From contig CAVSIZ010000019.1 of the NCBI GenBank assembly GCA_963728125.1, positions 495,931 through 559,930 of the forward strand: 64,000 bases of DNA, read 5' to 3'. Shown one piece after another: positions 16,557-26,472 of this stretch. A model generated the notes under the pieces. The model saw only the letters and a program-made list of their open reading frames with translations. It was not told where the DNA came from and did not search any database. The position numbers and the translations under genes are program-made. Source of the DNA: CAWDCV01 sp963728125 (lineage in GTDB: Bacteria; Actinomycetota; Actinomycetes; CAWDCV01). Positions within the stretch are counted from its first letter, which is position 1; every line of letters begins with the position of its first letter.

Positions 16557-16580
16557 TTCTTCCGTCTGAAAACGGAAGAA
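16557..16580. promoter_or_regulatory. Palindromic operator, copy 1 (probable ROK site)
   Basis: TTCTTCCGT (16557-16565), six bases, then ACGGAAGAA (16572-16580): a perfect 9-bp inverted repeat upstream of the SnoaL-headed operon. The same pattern, CTTYYGT then ten bases then CGGARGAA, recurs at 20822-20845 and 25360-25383. The last copy lies beside the ROK regulator gene itself, so the regulator at 24057-25319 is the likely binder (inference). Confidence 0.65.
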
Positions 16581-16623
16581 GTCCACCCAAGCGATGGCTA
16601 CGATCCCTGATGTTTCGAATAGA

Positions 16624-17484
16624 TCACACCGATGGTGACCAACGCGCGTCGTACGCCGCCCGCGCTTTCGGCTCTAACACCGTCGGCCACCAATCGCCAC
16701 CATCGATGGGTTGGCCGAACCCAGCCGGCAGCGGGGTCGTGACCGTGCCGGTCGCGGCCCACTCCGTGCCGCGGGCGAAGAGCCCCTGAAACGTCGGTCG
16801 CGATGCTGCCGCCACGCCGTGCCCTAAGCCCGTGCCGAAGACGCGGCCGTCGCCGAACCGGTTTGTCCAGGCCAGCGGATGGTCCTGACCCATGCCGGGC
16901 AGCGCGTGGAACTGGCTGGGCACCTGCGTGTAGCGCAGCGGGTTGTCCCATCCGGTCAGCAGCACCTCGCGCGACGCGTCGGGATCCCAGTCGAGGTTGA
17001 CGTAGAGGTCGTCCTCGTAGTGCGGAAACTCGGCCGGCATGCCCTCAGTGATCGGATGATCCGGCGCGGCCACCCGAATCCGGAAGTCGTTGTTCGGAGC
17101 ACGACGGCTCATCTCGAGTTCCATCCGGCCGCCGAACAGTCGTCGGTAGTCGGCCTGCGGTCCACGGCTCATCTGCAGGGTCGCGTGGTAGGCGACGAGC
17201 CCGCCTCCCTGACGTACGAACTCCTGCAGTGCTCTCTCGGTCTCGTCGCCCCAGCGTTCCTCGGGCTCGGTGCCCCAGACATCGAACCTGCCGAACCAGT
17301 TGAGGACGACGACGTCGTACGGCTCGAGCGTGGTGGCGTTCGCGCCGCGAAACTCCTCGGTGACCCGAACGTCGAATCGTCCGGTGTCTCGCAGCGTCGC
17401 CGCGAGAATCGGCGTGACGGCACGCCAGTCGTGGTGGATGTCGGTCATGCCGGTGACGACAAGCGCGCGCAGCTGGTCGGACAT
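16624..17484 (-). CDS. ThuA-like domain protein
   Basis: A 286-residue ThuA-family protein (glutamine-amidotransferase-like fold). It begins LRALVVTGMTDIHHDW, with YDVVVLNWFGRFD, GGGLVAYHATL and GTGLGHGV further on, the usual landmarks. ThuA proteins occur in trehalose and disaccharide utilisation loci, often beside 3-keto-glycoside enzymes. Their biochemical role is poorly defined. ATG at 17484 has GGAGGG 5 bases upstream. It is the last gene of the ABC-transporter unit, 75 bases after the permease. Context suggests help in handling oxidised glycosides. Confidence 0.88.
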   Translation of the reverse strand: MSDQLRALVVTGMTDIHHDWRAVTPILAATLRDTGRFDVRVTEEFRGANATTLEPYDVVVLNWFGRFDVWGTEPEERWGDETERALQEFVRQGGGLVAYHATLQMSRGPQADYRRLFGGRMELEMSRRAPNNDFRIRVAAPDHPITEGMPAEFPHYEDDLYVNLDWDPDASREVLLTGWDNPLRYTQVPSQFHALPGMGQDHPLAWTNRFGDGRVFGTGLGHGVAAASRPTFQGLFARGTEWAATGTVTTPLPAGFGQPIDGGDWWPTVLEPKARAAYDARWSPSV

Positions 17485-17559
17485 GGTGCCCTCCGAGCAC
17501 GTCAGGAGTCGTCGGGACGAATCCTGTCCGGTGTTGTGAAGATCGTCGTGGAACGTCAG

Positions 17560-18396
17560 CTAGCTCTTGAGGCCGCCGGCGAAGCCCTGGATGAAGCGCT
17601 TCTGCGCGAACAGGTAGAAGATCAGGATCGGCACCATCGAGATGATCACGATCGCGAAGATCTTGTTCCACGCCGAGACCAGCGAGCCGATGTAGTAGTA
17701 CATCGAGACCGGCAGGGTCTGGTTGTCGGATCCACCGAGGAAGATCAGGGAGGTGAAGAAGTCGTTCCAGACGATGAGACCGGTCAAGATGGCCACCGTT
17801 CCGGTCGCGGGCGCCATGAGCGGTAGCACGATTCCGAAGAAGACTCGGGCAGGACCGGCGCCGTCGATCGCCGCCGCCTCCTCGTAGTCCCGGCCGAGAC
17901 CGCGGAAGAACCCCGCGTAGAGGAACACGGAGAGCGGCATCAGCGTCCCGACATAGATGATGATCAAGCCCCACAGGGATCCGACCAGTCCCGCTTGCCG
18001 GGCACCGATGTAGACGGGAATGAGTCCGAGCTGCGCCGGCAGGATGATCGCGATCAGGAACAGGTAGAACGCGAGCGTCCCCCAGCGGCGAGTGCTCCGA
18101 GCAAGCACGTACGCCGCGAGCGACCCGAAGAAGACCAGGCCAACGATGCTGCCTACCGTCACTATGACGCTGCGCACCAGTCCGAGCACAATGCTGGACT
18201 GGCCGCTCTCTGAGAGCACGTCGACGAAGTTCCCGAACGTCGGCGAACTGGGTGGTGCCGACAGGCTCGTCGTGAGCAGCTCCGCGTCAGGCTTCAGCGC
18301 CATCGCGATCAGGAAGTAGAAGGGCAGCAGCACAAGCAGGGCGATCACCCAGACGACCACTTCGCGGACCGCGGTGCCCTTGGTGTAGCGGAACAT
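17560..18396 (-). CDS. Carbohydrate ABC transporter permease (MalG-like, CUT1)
   Basis: A 278-residue inner-membrane permease with six predicted hydrophobic segments and the cytoplasmic EAA loop (EEAAAIDGAGPARVFFGIVLP, near residues 185-205), which contacts the ATPase. It pairs with the permease gene 12 bases upstream and the lipoprotein at 19403-20713. No ATPase gene lies in the cluster, so a shared ATPase such as an MsiK type is presumably used. AAGGAG precedes the ATG at 18396. The solute is probably a glycoside or oligoside, judging by the hydrolases around it. Confidence 0.92.
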   Translation of the reverse strand: MFRYTKGTAVREVVVWVIALLVLLPFYFLIAMALKPDAELLTTSLSAPPSSPTFGNFVDVLSESGQSSIVLGLVRSVIVTVGSIVGLVFFGSLAAYVLARSTRRWGTLAFYLFLIAIILPAQLGLIPVYIGARQAGLVGSLWGLIIIYVGTLMPLSVFLYAGFFRGLGRDYEEAAAIDGAGPARVFFGIVLPLMAPATGTVAILTGLIVWNDFFTSLIFLGGSDNQTLPVSMYYYIGSLVSAWNKIFAIVIISMVPILIFYLFAQKRFIQGFAGGLKS

Positions 18397-18408
18397 GAAG
18401 GCGTCTCC

Positions 18409-19362
18409 TTATCCACGTTCTCGAGTGGCGAATTGCTGCACGGCGGAGAAGAGGAGGATGATCACGGTCAGCATCAGCGCCAGCGCGGCGCCGAACCCAA
18501 AGTTGCTGAGCGCGAACGTCTCTTTGTAGACCTGTGTCGCGAGCGTCTCGGTCGCGCCACCGGGGCCCCCTCCCGTGAGCGCCATGACCTGGTCGAAAAC
18601 GCGCAGGCCTTGGATGAGCATGAGCGCCGATGCGATGACCAGCGAGGGGCGGATCGATGGAAGCGTGATGTGCAAGAACCGGCTCCACGTCCCGGCACCG
18701 TCGAGCGCGGCGGCCTCTTCGATCTCCAGCGGTACAGTCGCGAGCCCCGCCAGGTAGATCACCATGACCAAGCCGAAGGTCTGCCAGGTCATCACGAACA
18801 GCACACACCACAGCGCGAGCGTGGGATCAGCGAGCCACGTCTTCTGGAGCGACTCGAGGCCGACGGCACCCAAGAACGCATTGAGCGGTCCGTTGAACTG
18901 GAAGATGAACTTCCAGATGAACGACACGGCCAGCGGGCTCAACACCACCGGCATGAAGAACAGCGCGCGCAGCACGTACCGCGTCTTCAGCGTCCGGTTC
19001 AGCGCCAGGGCCAGCAGCAGCCCGACGACGTTGGTCGCAATCAGGAAGCCAAAGGCCAGGAACACCGTGTTTCGCAGGGACCCGACCATGGTCGGGTCGT
19101 CGAAGATCTGCTGGAAGTTCTCCAGCCCGATGAAATTGAAGTCCCCAATGCCCGTGTAGTCGGTGAAGGCGTAGAACGCGCCGCCCGCCGTGGCGACGTA
19201 GTGGATGAGCACCACAGCGACGATCGCGGGGAGCGCCCACCACCAGTGGCCGTACGCGATGAGCGGCCGTCCGCGCCGGGGGCGGGTGGACCCGCCCCCG
19301 GACGCTTCCGGACCCGATCGGACGACCGTGGTCGTGCTGCGACTGTTCGTCGTTGATGACAT
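18409..19362 (-). CDS. Carbohydrate ABC transporter permease (MalF-like, CUT1)
   Basis: A 317-residue permease with hydrophobic segments from about residue 35 and an EAA loop (EEAAALDGAGTWSRFLHITLP). It forms the membrane channel with the MalG-like partner downstream and receives solute from the lipoprotein encoded upstream. The N-terminus is a short Ser/Thr/Arg-rich cytoplasmic tail. ATG at 19362 has AAAGGA 6 bases upstream, 40 bases after the binding-protein stop. Expression is likely driven from the promoter region at 20714-20882. Confidence 0.92.
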   Translation of the reverse strand: MSSTTNSRSTTTVVRSGPEASGGGSTRPRRGRPLIAYGHWWWALPAIVAVVLIHYVATAGGAFYAFTDYTGIGDFNFIGLENFQQIFDDPTMVGSLRNTVFLAFGFLIATNVVGLLLALALNRTLKTRYVLRALFFMPVVLSPLAVSFIWKFIFQFNGPLNAFLGAVGLESLQKTWLADPTLALWCVLFVMTWQTFGLVMVIYLAGLATVPLEIEEAAALDGAGTWSRFLHITLPSIRPSLVIASALMLIQGLRVFDQVMALTGGGPGGATETLATQVYKETFALSNFGFGAALALMLTVIILLFSAVQQFATRERG

Positions 19363-19402
19363 TGATCGTCCTTTGCTCAGTTCGAGAGCGACTGCGGTGC
19401 AG

Positions 19403-20713
19403 CTATCGGTCCCAGGCTTGGTCCATGGACTCGAGAACGGATTGGACGTCGCCCTGCCCGGCGATCAGCCCTTGAACTCCACTAGCCATGGCGTCGTAGA
19501 TGGCCGGATTTGGCCAGACGTTGGCAGGCAGCGGCACGTAGTCGCCCTCCTGGATCAGCGTCTTGACCGGCTCGTACTGCGCCGGCAGCGTTGCGTCCTC
19601 GATGCCGGCGATGGGGACGTTGCCGGCGACCTCGGCCATCCGGGCCGCGTTCTCCGGCTCAGCAAGCCAGTCGAAGAACTCCTGCGCAGCCTGCTTTTGC
19701 GGATCCTCGCTGGCCGCGGTGATCGCGACTGCATAGTTTGGGCTGGCCAGGATGTACGGCTCTCCGCCACCTGCCGGCGGGAACGGCTGAATCTCGAGGG
19801 TGAGGCCGGGGACGTTCCGCATGAGCTCAGCGACCGCGCCGCCGGGAGTGAAGGCGCTCAGTGACGTCCCCTGCGCGATGCCGTTCGTGATGGCATCGAA
19901 GCCGCCGCCCGCTGCACCTGGCTGGAAGCAGCCTGCTTCGTTCAGGTCGAGGATGGTCTGCAGCGTGTCGGTCCAACCCTCGGTGTCTGCGAAGGTCACG
20001 CTTCCGTCCGCGCGCTGGTCGTTCCAGTCAGGCGTCTCTGCGTAGACGCGCGTCGCCGAGATCGACTGCGCCATCAGGCCCACGTTCGGCGGAGCCGAAC
20101 CGGCGATCGCGAAGAACGACTTGCCGTCGCCGGTCAGCCCTGCGCAGCTGTCGATCAGCGCGTCGATGTCCGAGGGAAGCTGCGTACCAGCGTCGGAAGC
20201 AGCCGTCGGGTTCCAGATCATGCCGATCGCGACCAGATCAGTCGGCTGTCCGTACTGCTGGTCGTCGAGGTAGACGAGATCGCGGGATGCATCCGTGACG
20301 ACCGTCGCCGACGCCTCGCCGAGCGGCTCGAGGAGACCTGCTTCCGCGAGAGGGAGGACCGCTTGGTCCTGCCCGCTGCCGGGTGACACGACCATGGAAT
20401 CGGGGGCATTGCCGCCTTGCAACTGCGTGCGGAGGGTGACCCCATAGTTCTCGCTGGGCAGTGAGATGACCTCGACCTCAACACCCGACTCCTCCGCGTA
20501 CTCCTCGGCGAGGGTCTGGAACGGGGCGGGTGCGCCGGTGGGGGACGCCGGAATGGCGAAGCTGAAGCTGCTAGCCGCGCCCCCTTCGGAACCGCCGCCT
20601 TCATCGCCTCCGTCGTCACCACCGCCACAGCCCGCGAGCGCTAATGCGCCAACCAGCGGGACGGCGACGAAGGCGCCGAATCGGCGTCGTCGCGTCGAGC
20701 CTGATTTGATCAT
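19403..20713 (-). CDS. Extracellular solute-binding lipoprotein of a sugar ABC transporter
   Basis: A 436-residue lipoprotein. The N-terminus has an Arg-rich start, a hydrophobic segment and the lipobox LALAGC with cysteine near residue 29, followed by a Gly/Asp-rich linker. The rest matches family-1 sugar-binding proteins (FQTLAEEYAEESGVEVEV, then EPENAARMAEVAGNVP). It would capture a glycoside outside the membrane and hand it to the two permeases. It is the first gene of the transporter unit and is preceded by a shared operator at 20822-20845. Confidence 0.92.
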   Translation of the reverse strand: MIKSGSTRRRRFGAFVAVPLVGALALAGCGGGDDGGDEGGGSEGGAASSFSFAIPASPTGAPAPFQTLAEEYAEESGVEVEVISLPSENYGVTLRTQLQGGNAPDSMVVSPGSGQDQAVLPLAEAGLLEPLGEASATVVTDASRDLVYLDDQQYGQPTDLVAIGMIWNPTAASDAGTQLPSDIDALIDSCAGLTGDGKSFFAIAGSAPPNVGLMAQSISATRVYAETPDWNDQRADGSVTFADTEGWTDTLQTILDLNEAGCFQPGAAGGGFDAITNGIAQGTSLSAFTPGGAVAELMRNVPGLTLEIQPFPPAGGGEPYILASPNYAVAITAASEDPQKQAAQEFFDWLAEPENAARMAEVAGNVPIAGIEDATLPAQYEPVKTLIQEGDYVPLPANVWPNPAIYDAMASGVQGLIAGQGDVQSVLESMDQAWDR

Positions 20714-20882
20714 GGTTTGCCTTTCGTGACGTGTCCGGCGACCGGACCGGGTTCAAGGACGGTGGTCTGAGACGCCACGTCCACCTGGGCACGTGGCACC
20801 GTTCACTGATGGCAGCCCATGCTTCTGTTTGTTAACGGAGGAAGTCAATGGATGTCACGCGTACGAAAGCTGATGGTGTACA
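20714..20882. promoter_or_regulatory. Intergenic promoter region of the ABC-transporter unit
   Basis: A 169-base gap between the binding-protein start and the end of the GH106 gene. It contains operator copy 2 at 20822-20845. I see no open frame worth calling and no strong terminator hairpin for the upstream glycosidase. Confidence 0.5.
20822..20845. promoter_or_regulatory. Palindromic operator, copy 2 (probable ROK site)
   Basis: CTTCTGT at 20822-20828 and ACGGAGGAAG ending at 20844, in the same spacing as copies at 16559-16582 and 25360-25383. It lies 109 bases before the start of the sugar-binding lipoprotein, a normal distance for transcriptional control. Confidence 0.6.
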
Positions 20883-23800
20883 TCAGCTCCATTGATGCAG
20901 GTCCGTCCCCCAGAAGATCTGCAGCACAATGGGTCCGGTCAGGCCCGATGGACGAACCTGCGCATCCGCGGCGTAGACATCGACGACTGGCGAGAAGATC
21001 TCTCCGGTGGGAGCTGCCGCTTCCGCGATGAGCCGATTCATCCACGCGTTCGCCACGTCGACATCGATGGTGTTGCGGCCGGGACGTAGTGCTCGAGTCA
21101 CGTCGATCCGATACGGGTCGGTCCAGATCACGCCGCAGTCCACGCCGTTGACCCACACCCTCGCGATGTCACTCACGTCTGCGGCGGTGAGGAGGACGGC
21201 CCCACCGGCGAGGAGCGCTTCGTCCATGACGACCTCGGTTCGGTAGGTGCCAACGCCGGCAAAGGCGCGCCCATCTGCGTTGAGCTCCGTCCAGGGCCGC
21301 GGCCCGTCCGGCAGCGCGAACTCGCCTGCGCGGTGCAGCGTCAGGTGCCAGGGTCGGTCCAGCGGAACTTCGTCGTCGGGGACGTGCCACGGTGCTTCAC
21401 CGGTACCGCCCGGAACGAGGAAGACCGAACCGAGTGCCGGCAGCGAAAACTCACAGCGCCCGTCGATGTCGCGCACGGCCTCGCGCCGGACAGCGACGGG
21501 ATCCCAGGCGTCGAGCGAGACACCCGACGTCGTTTGCAGGGTCACGGTCACCGGCTCGGGATGCCGATTCGCGAGGAACGTGACTTCGGTCCCGTTGATC
21601 CGGCGCCCGATGCGCAGCAGGTCGGGCCCGTCCACGACGAGCTCGGGTTCCACGCCGAGGGCCCGCAGCGCTGTGGCGAGATCGGTGTCGAGGACGGTCT
21701 CCCAGAGCTGCTCGCAGAGGCGCTCGTGCTCCCCGTCGTGATCGGCAAGCGAGGGCGATCCAGTCGGTTGGGAGCCGACGACGATGGCGCCGTCGTTGAC
21801 GAGCGACGCAATGCAGCGCAGCGCCCGTACGGTCATTCGAGTGCTCGAGCCGCCGAGGTACAGCACGTGGTAGCGCGACGTCCCGGCGACCAGCATGCCG
21901 TCCTCCACGCTGAACTGAGTCTCGAGCGCGTCCAGGTCGACGTAGTCGAAGTCCCATCCGCTCGGCACAGACCGGTCCGTCTCGTCGCCAAACAACGACG
22001 TGAGCGGCGCCTCCTCGCCGACGAACACGGCGACATCGACGGCCGGAACGCCCTGGTTGAGCAGGTACGAGCAGCGGGCCAGGTAGTCGAGCCACGGTCC
22101 GGCCAGCTCCGCCCATGGCTCGGTGCGGATGAACGTCTGTCCCAGGTACGGCGACAGGCCGATCCCGGGCGGCGGCACCTGCGTCGGCTGATGCGGGGAG
22201 GTGTGGATGCAGAACCGGGTGACGCCGAGCGCGAGCTCCAGGTCGGCGATGTGCTTCAGCCGCCGAGGCGTGTAGCTCCATGGCCGGTGAAAAGCCGTCA
22301 TCGACTCTGCGCCGGTAAACGGCTTGCCGTAGACATGTGCCACCGACGACGCGCCCTTGAGATCGGCGACGTACGTGGGCGCGGGCTTGCCCCCTGCATC
22401 GAACAGCCACATCGCGCCCATCGGCACGTCGGCGTGGCTACGAATCGCCAGGTCGTCGCCGAGCTGTGGGCGATGGTCTTCGAGCGCCTCGGCGTAGTAG
22501 GTGAGACCGCGCGTGTGCGCTTCGTCCTCGATCGTGCCGTAGTACTCGCTGGAGAGCAGGTCGGCGATGGTGCGTCGGTAATCCCAGAGGAATCGATCGG
22601 TACGGGACGCGTCGCCGACGACGTAGCCGGCAAGCGCGGGCAACCAGGTCAGCGGGTCGTATCCGCGCAGTTCGCGGAAGCGGTCGCGCAGCTGGTCGGT
22701 GAAGTTCTGTGGACCCGACTCGATGCTGTCGCTGAGCAGCGCGTCGATCGGCGCCGACTCGAAGCGGCTGAGATACGTCGTGAGATAACGGCGAACTTTG
22801 CCACCGTCGAGCTTGTCCACCTCGAGACCGGTCGCTTCCGGCGACGCGGGCCCGTTGGTCGAACCAGTGAGCGAGGCACCAAAGCGCAGGATCCGCCACG
22901 AACCCTTCGGTGCATCCCAGCGCAGCATGCCTTCCTCGTCGACGTACTCGGTGACGTCGACGACCCGCGACGGCTCGATCGCCATTGTTTTCGTTGAGGA
23001 ATCCACTGCGTAGTAGTCGGGGGCTGTGCCGAAGCCCGCTTTCAGCTCAGCCTCGTGCACGCGTCCACCGGGCCAGAGCGCGAACTCTGTAACGACGAAC
23101 GCATATGCGGGCCGCAGGATGGGCGGCAAGGTGACGCCGGGCGCCAAACGCGGCAGCGCAGCGGCAGCACTATCCCCCGTAAGCACAAGTCGAAAGCGGC
23201 GCGCGGTGACCGGCGAGAACGCCACGGTCCGGATGGAGATGGAAGCAGGGGGCAGTTCCGCGACGACGTGAGTAGTCGTGACCATCGTCGCTCGCTTCGA
23301 GCACGGCATGCGGAGCAGGCGCAGCACCGAAGCCGCGCGGTCCCGGCAGAGCGACCGTCACTGCTCCGACGCGAACGGGCTCCTCGAAGACCTGTTCAAT
23401 CCAGGCAGAAGACGGACCGTCGGGGTCGCGTTCGAGCGAGACGGCGTCGGTGAAGCTGCCGTCGACCAGTACAGACCAGTCATCGATGGGACCCGATGCG
23501 CTGACGGCGGCTGGCATCAGCATGGTCGACGTCTCATCGGACGGGACCGCGAGGACAATCCAGTCCTGCGCGAACCTGTGCACGTCCGGATCCGCGCCCC
23601 AGCGCGGACAGTCCTGGTAGGGCCCGGCGACGTCGGGGAGGGGCCGCAGCTGCTGCTCCACGGTTCGGCCGCCGTCGACGAGCGTCTGCGACCAGACCAC
23701 CTTCTTCATGGCATCGGCGGGCTCGACCCAGGGACCGCCTGCAGCGCTCCATCCTGCGGATGTGGCAACGGCGAATTCCAGACCGAGCCGGTGCGCCGTC

Positions 23801-24051
23801 GATGCTGCAAGCCGCACCGCCTCGCGCCACTCCGGCGAGCCGTGTTCCACCCGTTCTGGAACGACGAGTGGCGTGCCCATGCCGCCGTCGAACAGCTGCA
23901 CGCCGCGAACGCCGACACGCTGCAGCCACTCGAGGTCGAGCCGAATCCCGTCGGGGTCGACATTGCCGTCCATCCAGTGCCACCACGCGCGCGGCCGAGC
24001 GTCATCCGGCGGAGAGCAGAAGCCCTCCCACAGCGCGTCCAGGTCGGCCAC
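20883..24051 (-). pseudogene. GH106-type glycoside hydrolase (alpha-L-rhamnosidase-like), one frameshift
   Basis: A large glycosidase of about 1,055 residues if repaired. The N-terminus RPRAWWHWMDGNVDPDG, then LEWLQRVGVRGVQLFDGG, is typical of GH106-like enzymes. The C-terminus has the jelly-roll segment RVWVNGVDCGVIW and the NTIDVDVANAWMNRLI strand. The frame is broken near base 23271, where one extra base separates EASDDGHDY from HVVAELPPASISIRTV. Each half is otherwise long and clean, so the indel may be a sequencing error. The start is placed at GTG 24051, six bases after the ROK stop. It has no strong ribosome site. Alpha-rhamnosidase activity agrees with the rhamnose operon in this window but is inference. 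Confidence 0.78.
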
Positions 24052-24056
24052 CTGCG

Positions 24057-25319
24057 TCAGGCCGGAACGCTGGCGTGCAAGACACCGACTTCTGGGTGGC
24101 CAGCCGGCGAGGAGTACGGCAGCCACCGGAGAATGCAGTCCGCGGAGAACAACGCTTCCAGGGCGAGATGGATGGCTCCCAGGAGTCCCGCGTCGTCACC
24201 CATGGTCGACCGCTCGATGTGCAAGGTGCGCGTGGCGAGCGAGGGGGACTGCCGCTCGACCGTCTCGCGGATGGCGGCGACGACATCATCACTCGCCGCC
24301 ACGTCGCCGCCCAGAACCACCAGCCCCGGGTTATAGAAACCGACCAGCGTGGCCAGGGTGCCGCCAACGTGCCGTCCGACTCGGGCCAGCATGGTGCGCG
24401 CTGCGGGATCGCCTCGTTCGGCGGCAACGATCGCGTCGGCGACGGTCAACGATCCAGACGTCTCGAGCAGCTCGGCCAGCGCGGGACTCGCGCCGCTCGC
24501 CGCCAGCTCCCGCGCCTGCCGTGCGATCGCCACCGCACCCGCAACGGCGATGAGGCAGCCGACTTTCCCGCAGCGGCAGATCACATTGCCCGCATCGGCG
24601 ACGGGAACGTCACCGATGTCCCCGGCGCAGCCATTGGCGCCCCGATGGACGCGCCCACCGGAGACGAGGCCCGCGCCGAGGCCGTGGCCGACCATCACGT
24701 ACAGCAGGTCGCCGGTGACCGCGGCCACCGGGTTCGTTCGGAGTTCGGCGAGAGCGAGCACATTCACGTCGTTGTCCACCCAGGTGGGAACGCCAAGGCG
24801 GCCGGACAGGCGATCCCGAATGGGGTAGCCATCCCACCCCGTCAAGGCGGGCGGTGCGACCGGACGACCGGTATCGAACTCGACCGGCGCGGGAATCCCG
24901 ACGCCAATACCCCACAGCCTCGCGTTCCCCTGCTGCTCGACCAACTGCTCGAGTTCCCGCTCCAAGCACCCGAGCACCGCCTCCGGTCCGTCCTCGACAT
25001 CGATCGCCGTCCTGCGAACGGCGAGTATCTGCCCGTCCAGATCTGCCACGCCGATGCCCATCGCCACCGGGCTCATGTCGACGCCGGCGACGAGGCCGGC
25101 CTCGGGCCGAAGTCGTACGCGCCGGGGCGCTCGACCCCCGGTAGACGGGCCGATGCCGTCCTGGGTGACGAGGCCGGCGTCCTCCAGCTCGGCGACGCGC
25201 TGCGCGACGACGCTGCGGCCGAGCCCGACCAGCTGGGTCAGCTGCGGCTGCGTGGTACTGCGCTGCGCGCGGATGGCAGCGAGGACGGCCGCCATCCCGT
25301 CGGTTCGGTCCCCAGGCAA
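24057..25319 (-). CDS. ROK-family transcriptional regulator (NagC/XylR type)
   Basis: A 420-residue repressor. An N-terminal winged helix-turn-helix (AIRAQRSTTQPQLTQLVGLG) precedes the ROK sugar-kinase fold: VDNDVNVLALAE, the VGHGLGAGLVSGG phosphate loop and the zinc motif CRCGKVGC. TTG at 25319 is favoured because AGGAGG lies 5 bases upstream. An ATG at 25370 would place the start inside the operator, and ATG 25295 is a further option. It probably senses a sugar and represses the transporter, the GH106 unit and the deglycosidase operon through the three repeated palindromes. Confidence 0.87.
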   Translation of the reverse strand: MPGDRTDGMAAVLAAIRAQRSTTQPQLTQLVGLGRSVVAQRVAELEDAGLVTQDGIGPSTGGRAPRRVRLRPEAGLVAGVDMSPVAMGIGVADLDGQILAVRRTAIDVEDGPEAVLGCLERELEQLVEQQGNARLWGIGVGIPAPVEFDTGRPVAPPALTGWDGYPIRDRLSGRLGVPTWVDNDVNVLALAELRTNPVAAVTGDLLYVMVGHGLGAGLVSGGRVHRGANGCAGDIGDVPVADAGNVICRCGKVGCLIAVAGAVAIARQARELAASGASPALAELLETSGSLTVADAIVAAERGDPAARTMLARVGRHVGGTLATLVGFYNPGLVVLGGDVAASDDVVAAIRETVERQSPSLATRTLHIERSTMGDDAGLLGAIHLALEALFSADCILRWLPYSSPAGHPEVGVLHASVPA

Positions 25320-25359
25320 CGCCGCCTCCTCTCCACGCTGGTGGCCCCACGGTAACGGC

Positions 25360-25383
25360 CTTTTGTCCATAAACGGAAGAACA
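25360..25383. promoter_or_regulatory. Palindromic operator, copy 3 (autoregulatory ROK site)
   Basis: CTTTTGT (25360-25366) and ACGGAAGAAC (25373-25382), aligned base for base with the copies at 16559 and 20822. It sits 41 bases before the preferred ROK start and 53 bases before the divergent mannose-6-phosphate isomerase gene, so it may control both. Confidence 0.6.
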
Positions 25384-25435
25384 TGCGATTCAATATGGCC
25401 GTGGACGCTACGCAGGGCTCGAGCGGCGACGGATC

Positions 25436-26444
25436 GTGAGCCGCCGACCGTACGTGCTGCCCTCCAACCAGCCGCTCGACCGCTTCTACGCCGGCGGGAA
25501 GCGCATCGCGGCCTTCCGCGGCGAGACGCCGGTGGACCGAAACGTGCCGGAGGATTGGGTGGCGTCCACGACGACGCTGTTCGGGGAGCGGGAGATCGGC
25601 CTCACCCGGTTGCCGGACGGAGAGCTACTCGTCGAGGCGGTACGTCGGGACCCGCGGGCCTGGCTCGGACCGGACCACGTCGCGGCGTTCGGCGCCGATA
25701 CGTCGCTGCTCGTGAAGCTGCTCGATGCCGGTCAGCGCCTCCCCGTGCACGCACACCCCGACGTGACCGTTTGCCCGCAAGCACCTCGGGCTCGCGCATG
25801 GCAAGACCGAGGCGTGGGTGTTCCTCGAGCCGGCGGTCGTGCACCTGGGGTTCGTGCGGGACGTGGGGGACGAGGAGCTCGCGACCTGGCTGGCCGAGCA
25901 GGACGCAGCCGCGATGCTTGCCGCCATGCACGCGCTTGAGGTCGCGCCGGGAGACGCCGTGCTCGTGCCGGCGGGCCTGGTCCACGCGATCGGCGAGGGG
26001 GCATTCCTCGTCGAGCTCCAGGAGCCGACGGACCTGTCAATCCTGCTCGAGTGGGCGGACTTCGCGATCGACGGCGCACAGCTCGGCCACCTTGGCCTGG
26101 GCTTCGCGACGGCACTGCGGGCTGTCGACCGCCGCGGCTGGTCCTCCGAAGCGGTAGCGGCGCTGCGCGGCGCTCGAGCCGGGACCGCCGGAGACCTCCT
26201 CCCGGACGTCGCGGCGTTCTTTCGAGTCGACCGTTCCAGGGGCGCGGTCGAGTGGGAGCCGGGCTACGCCGTGGTCGTCGTCGTATCCGGCGCGGGCGTG
26301 CTCGTCTCCGGTGCCGAGCGGGTGCCGCTGCGGTCCGGGCAAACGTTGGTCGTCCCATACGCGGCCGGCCCCGTCACGGTGGAGGGCGGGGCGGACCTCG
26401 AGGTGCTGCGCTGCCGCCCACCGTCGCCGACAGCCCGCAAGTAG
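25436..26444 (+). pseudogene. manA: Mannose-6-phosphate isomerase (class I), one frameshift
   Basis: A type I phosphomannose isomerase: YVLPSNQPLDRFYAGG at the start, the zinc-site PVHAHPDVT near residue 110, KTEAWVFLEPA, then VPAGLVHAIGEGAFLVELQEPTD. The frame breaks near base 25768, where one extra C separates HPDVT from ARKHLGLAHGKTEAW. The corrected product would be about 335 residues. GTG at 25436 is the first start. The gene diverges from the ROK regulator and shares its operator region. It interconverts mannose-6-phosphate and fructose-6-phosphate if functional. The break may be a base-call error because both halves are well conserved. Confidence 0.8.
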
Positions 26445-26472
26445 AGCAGTCCTGGAGTCGTACGGTGGGCCG

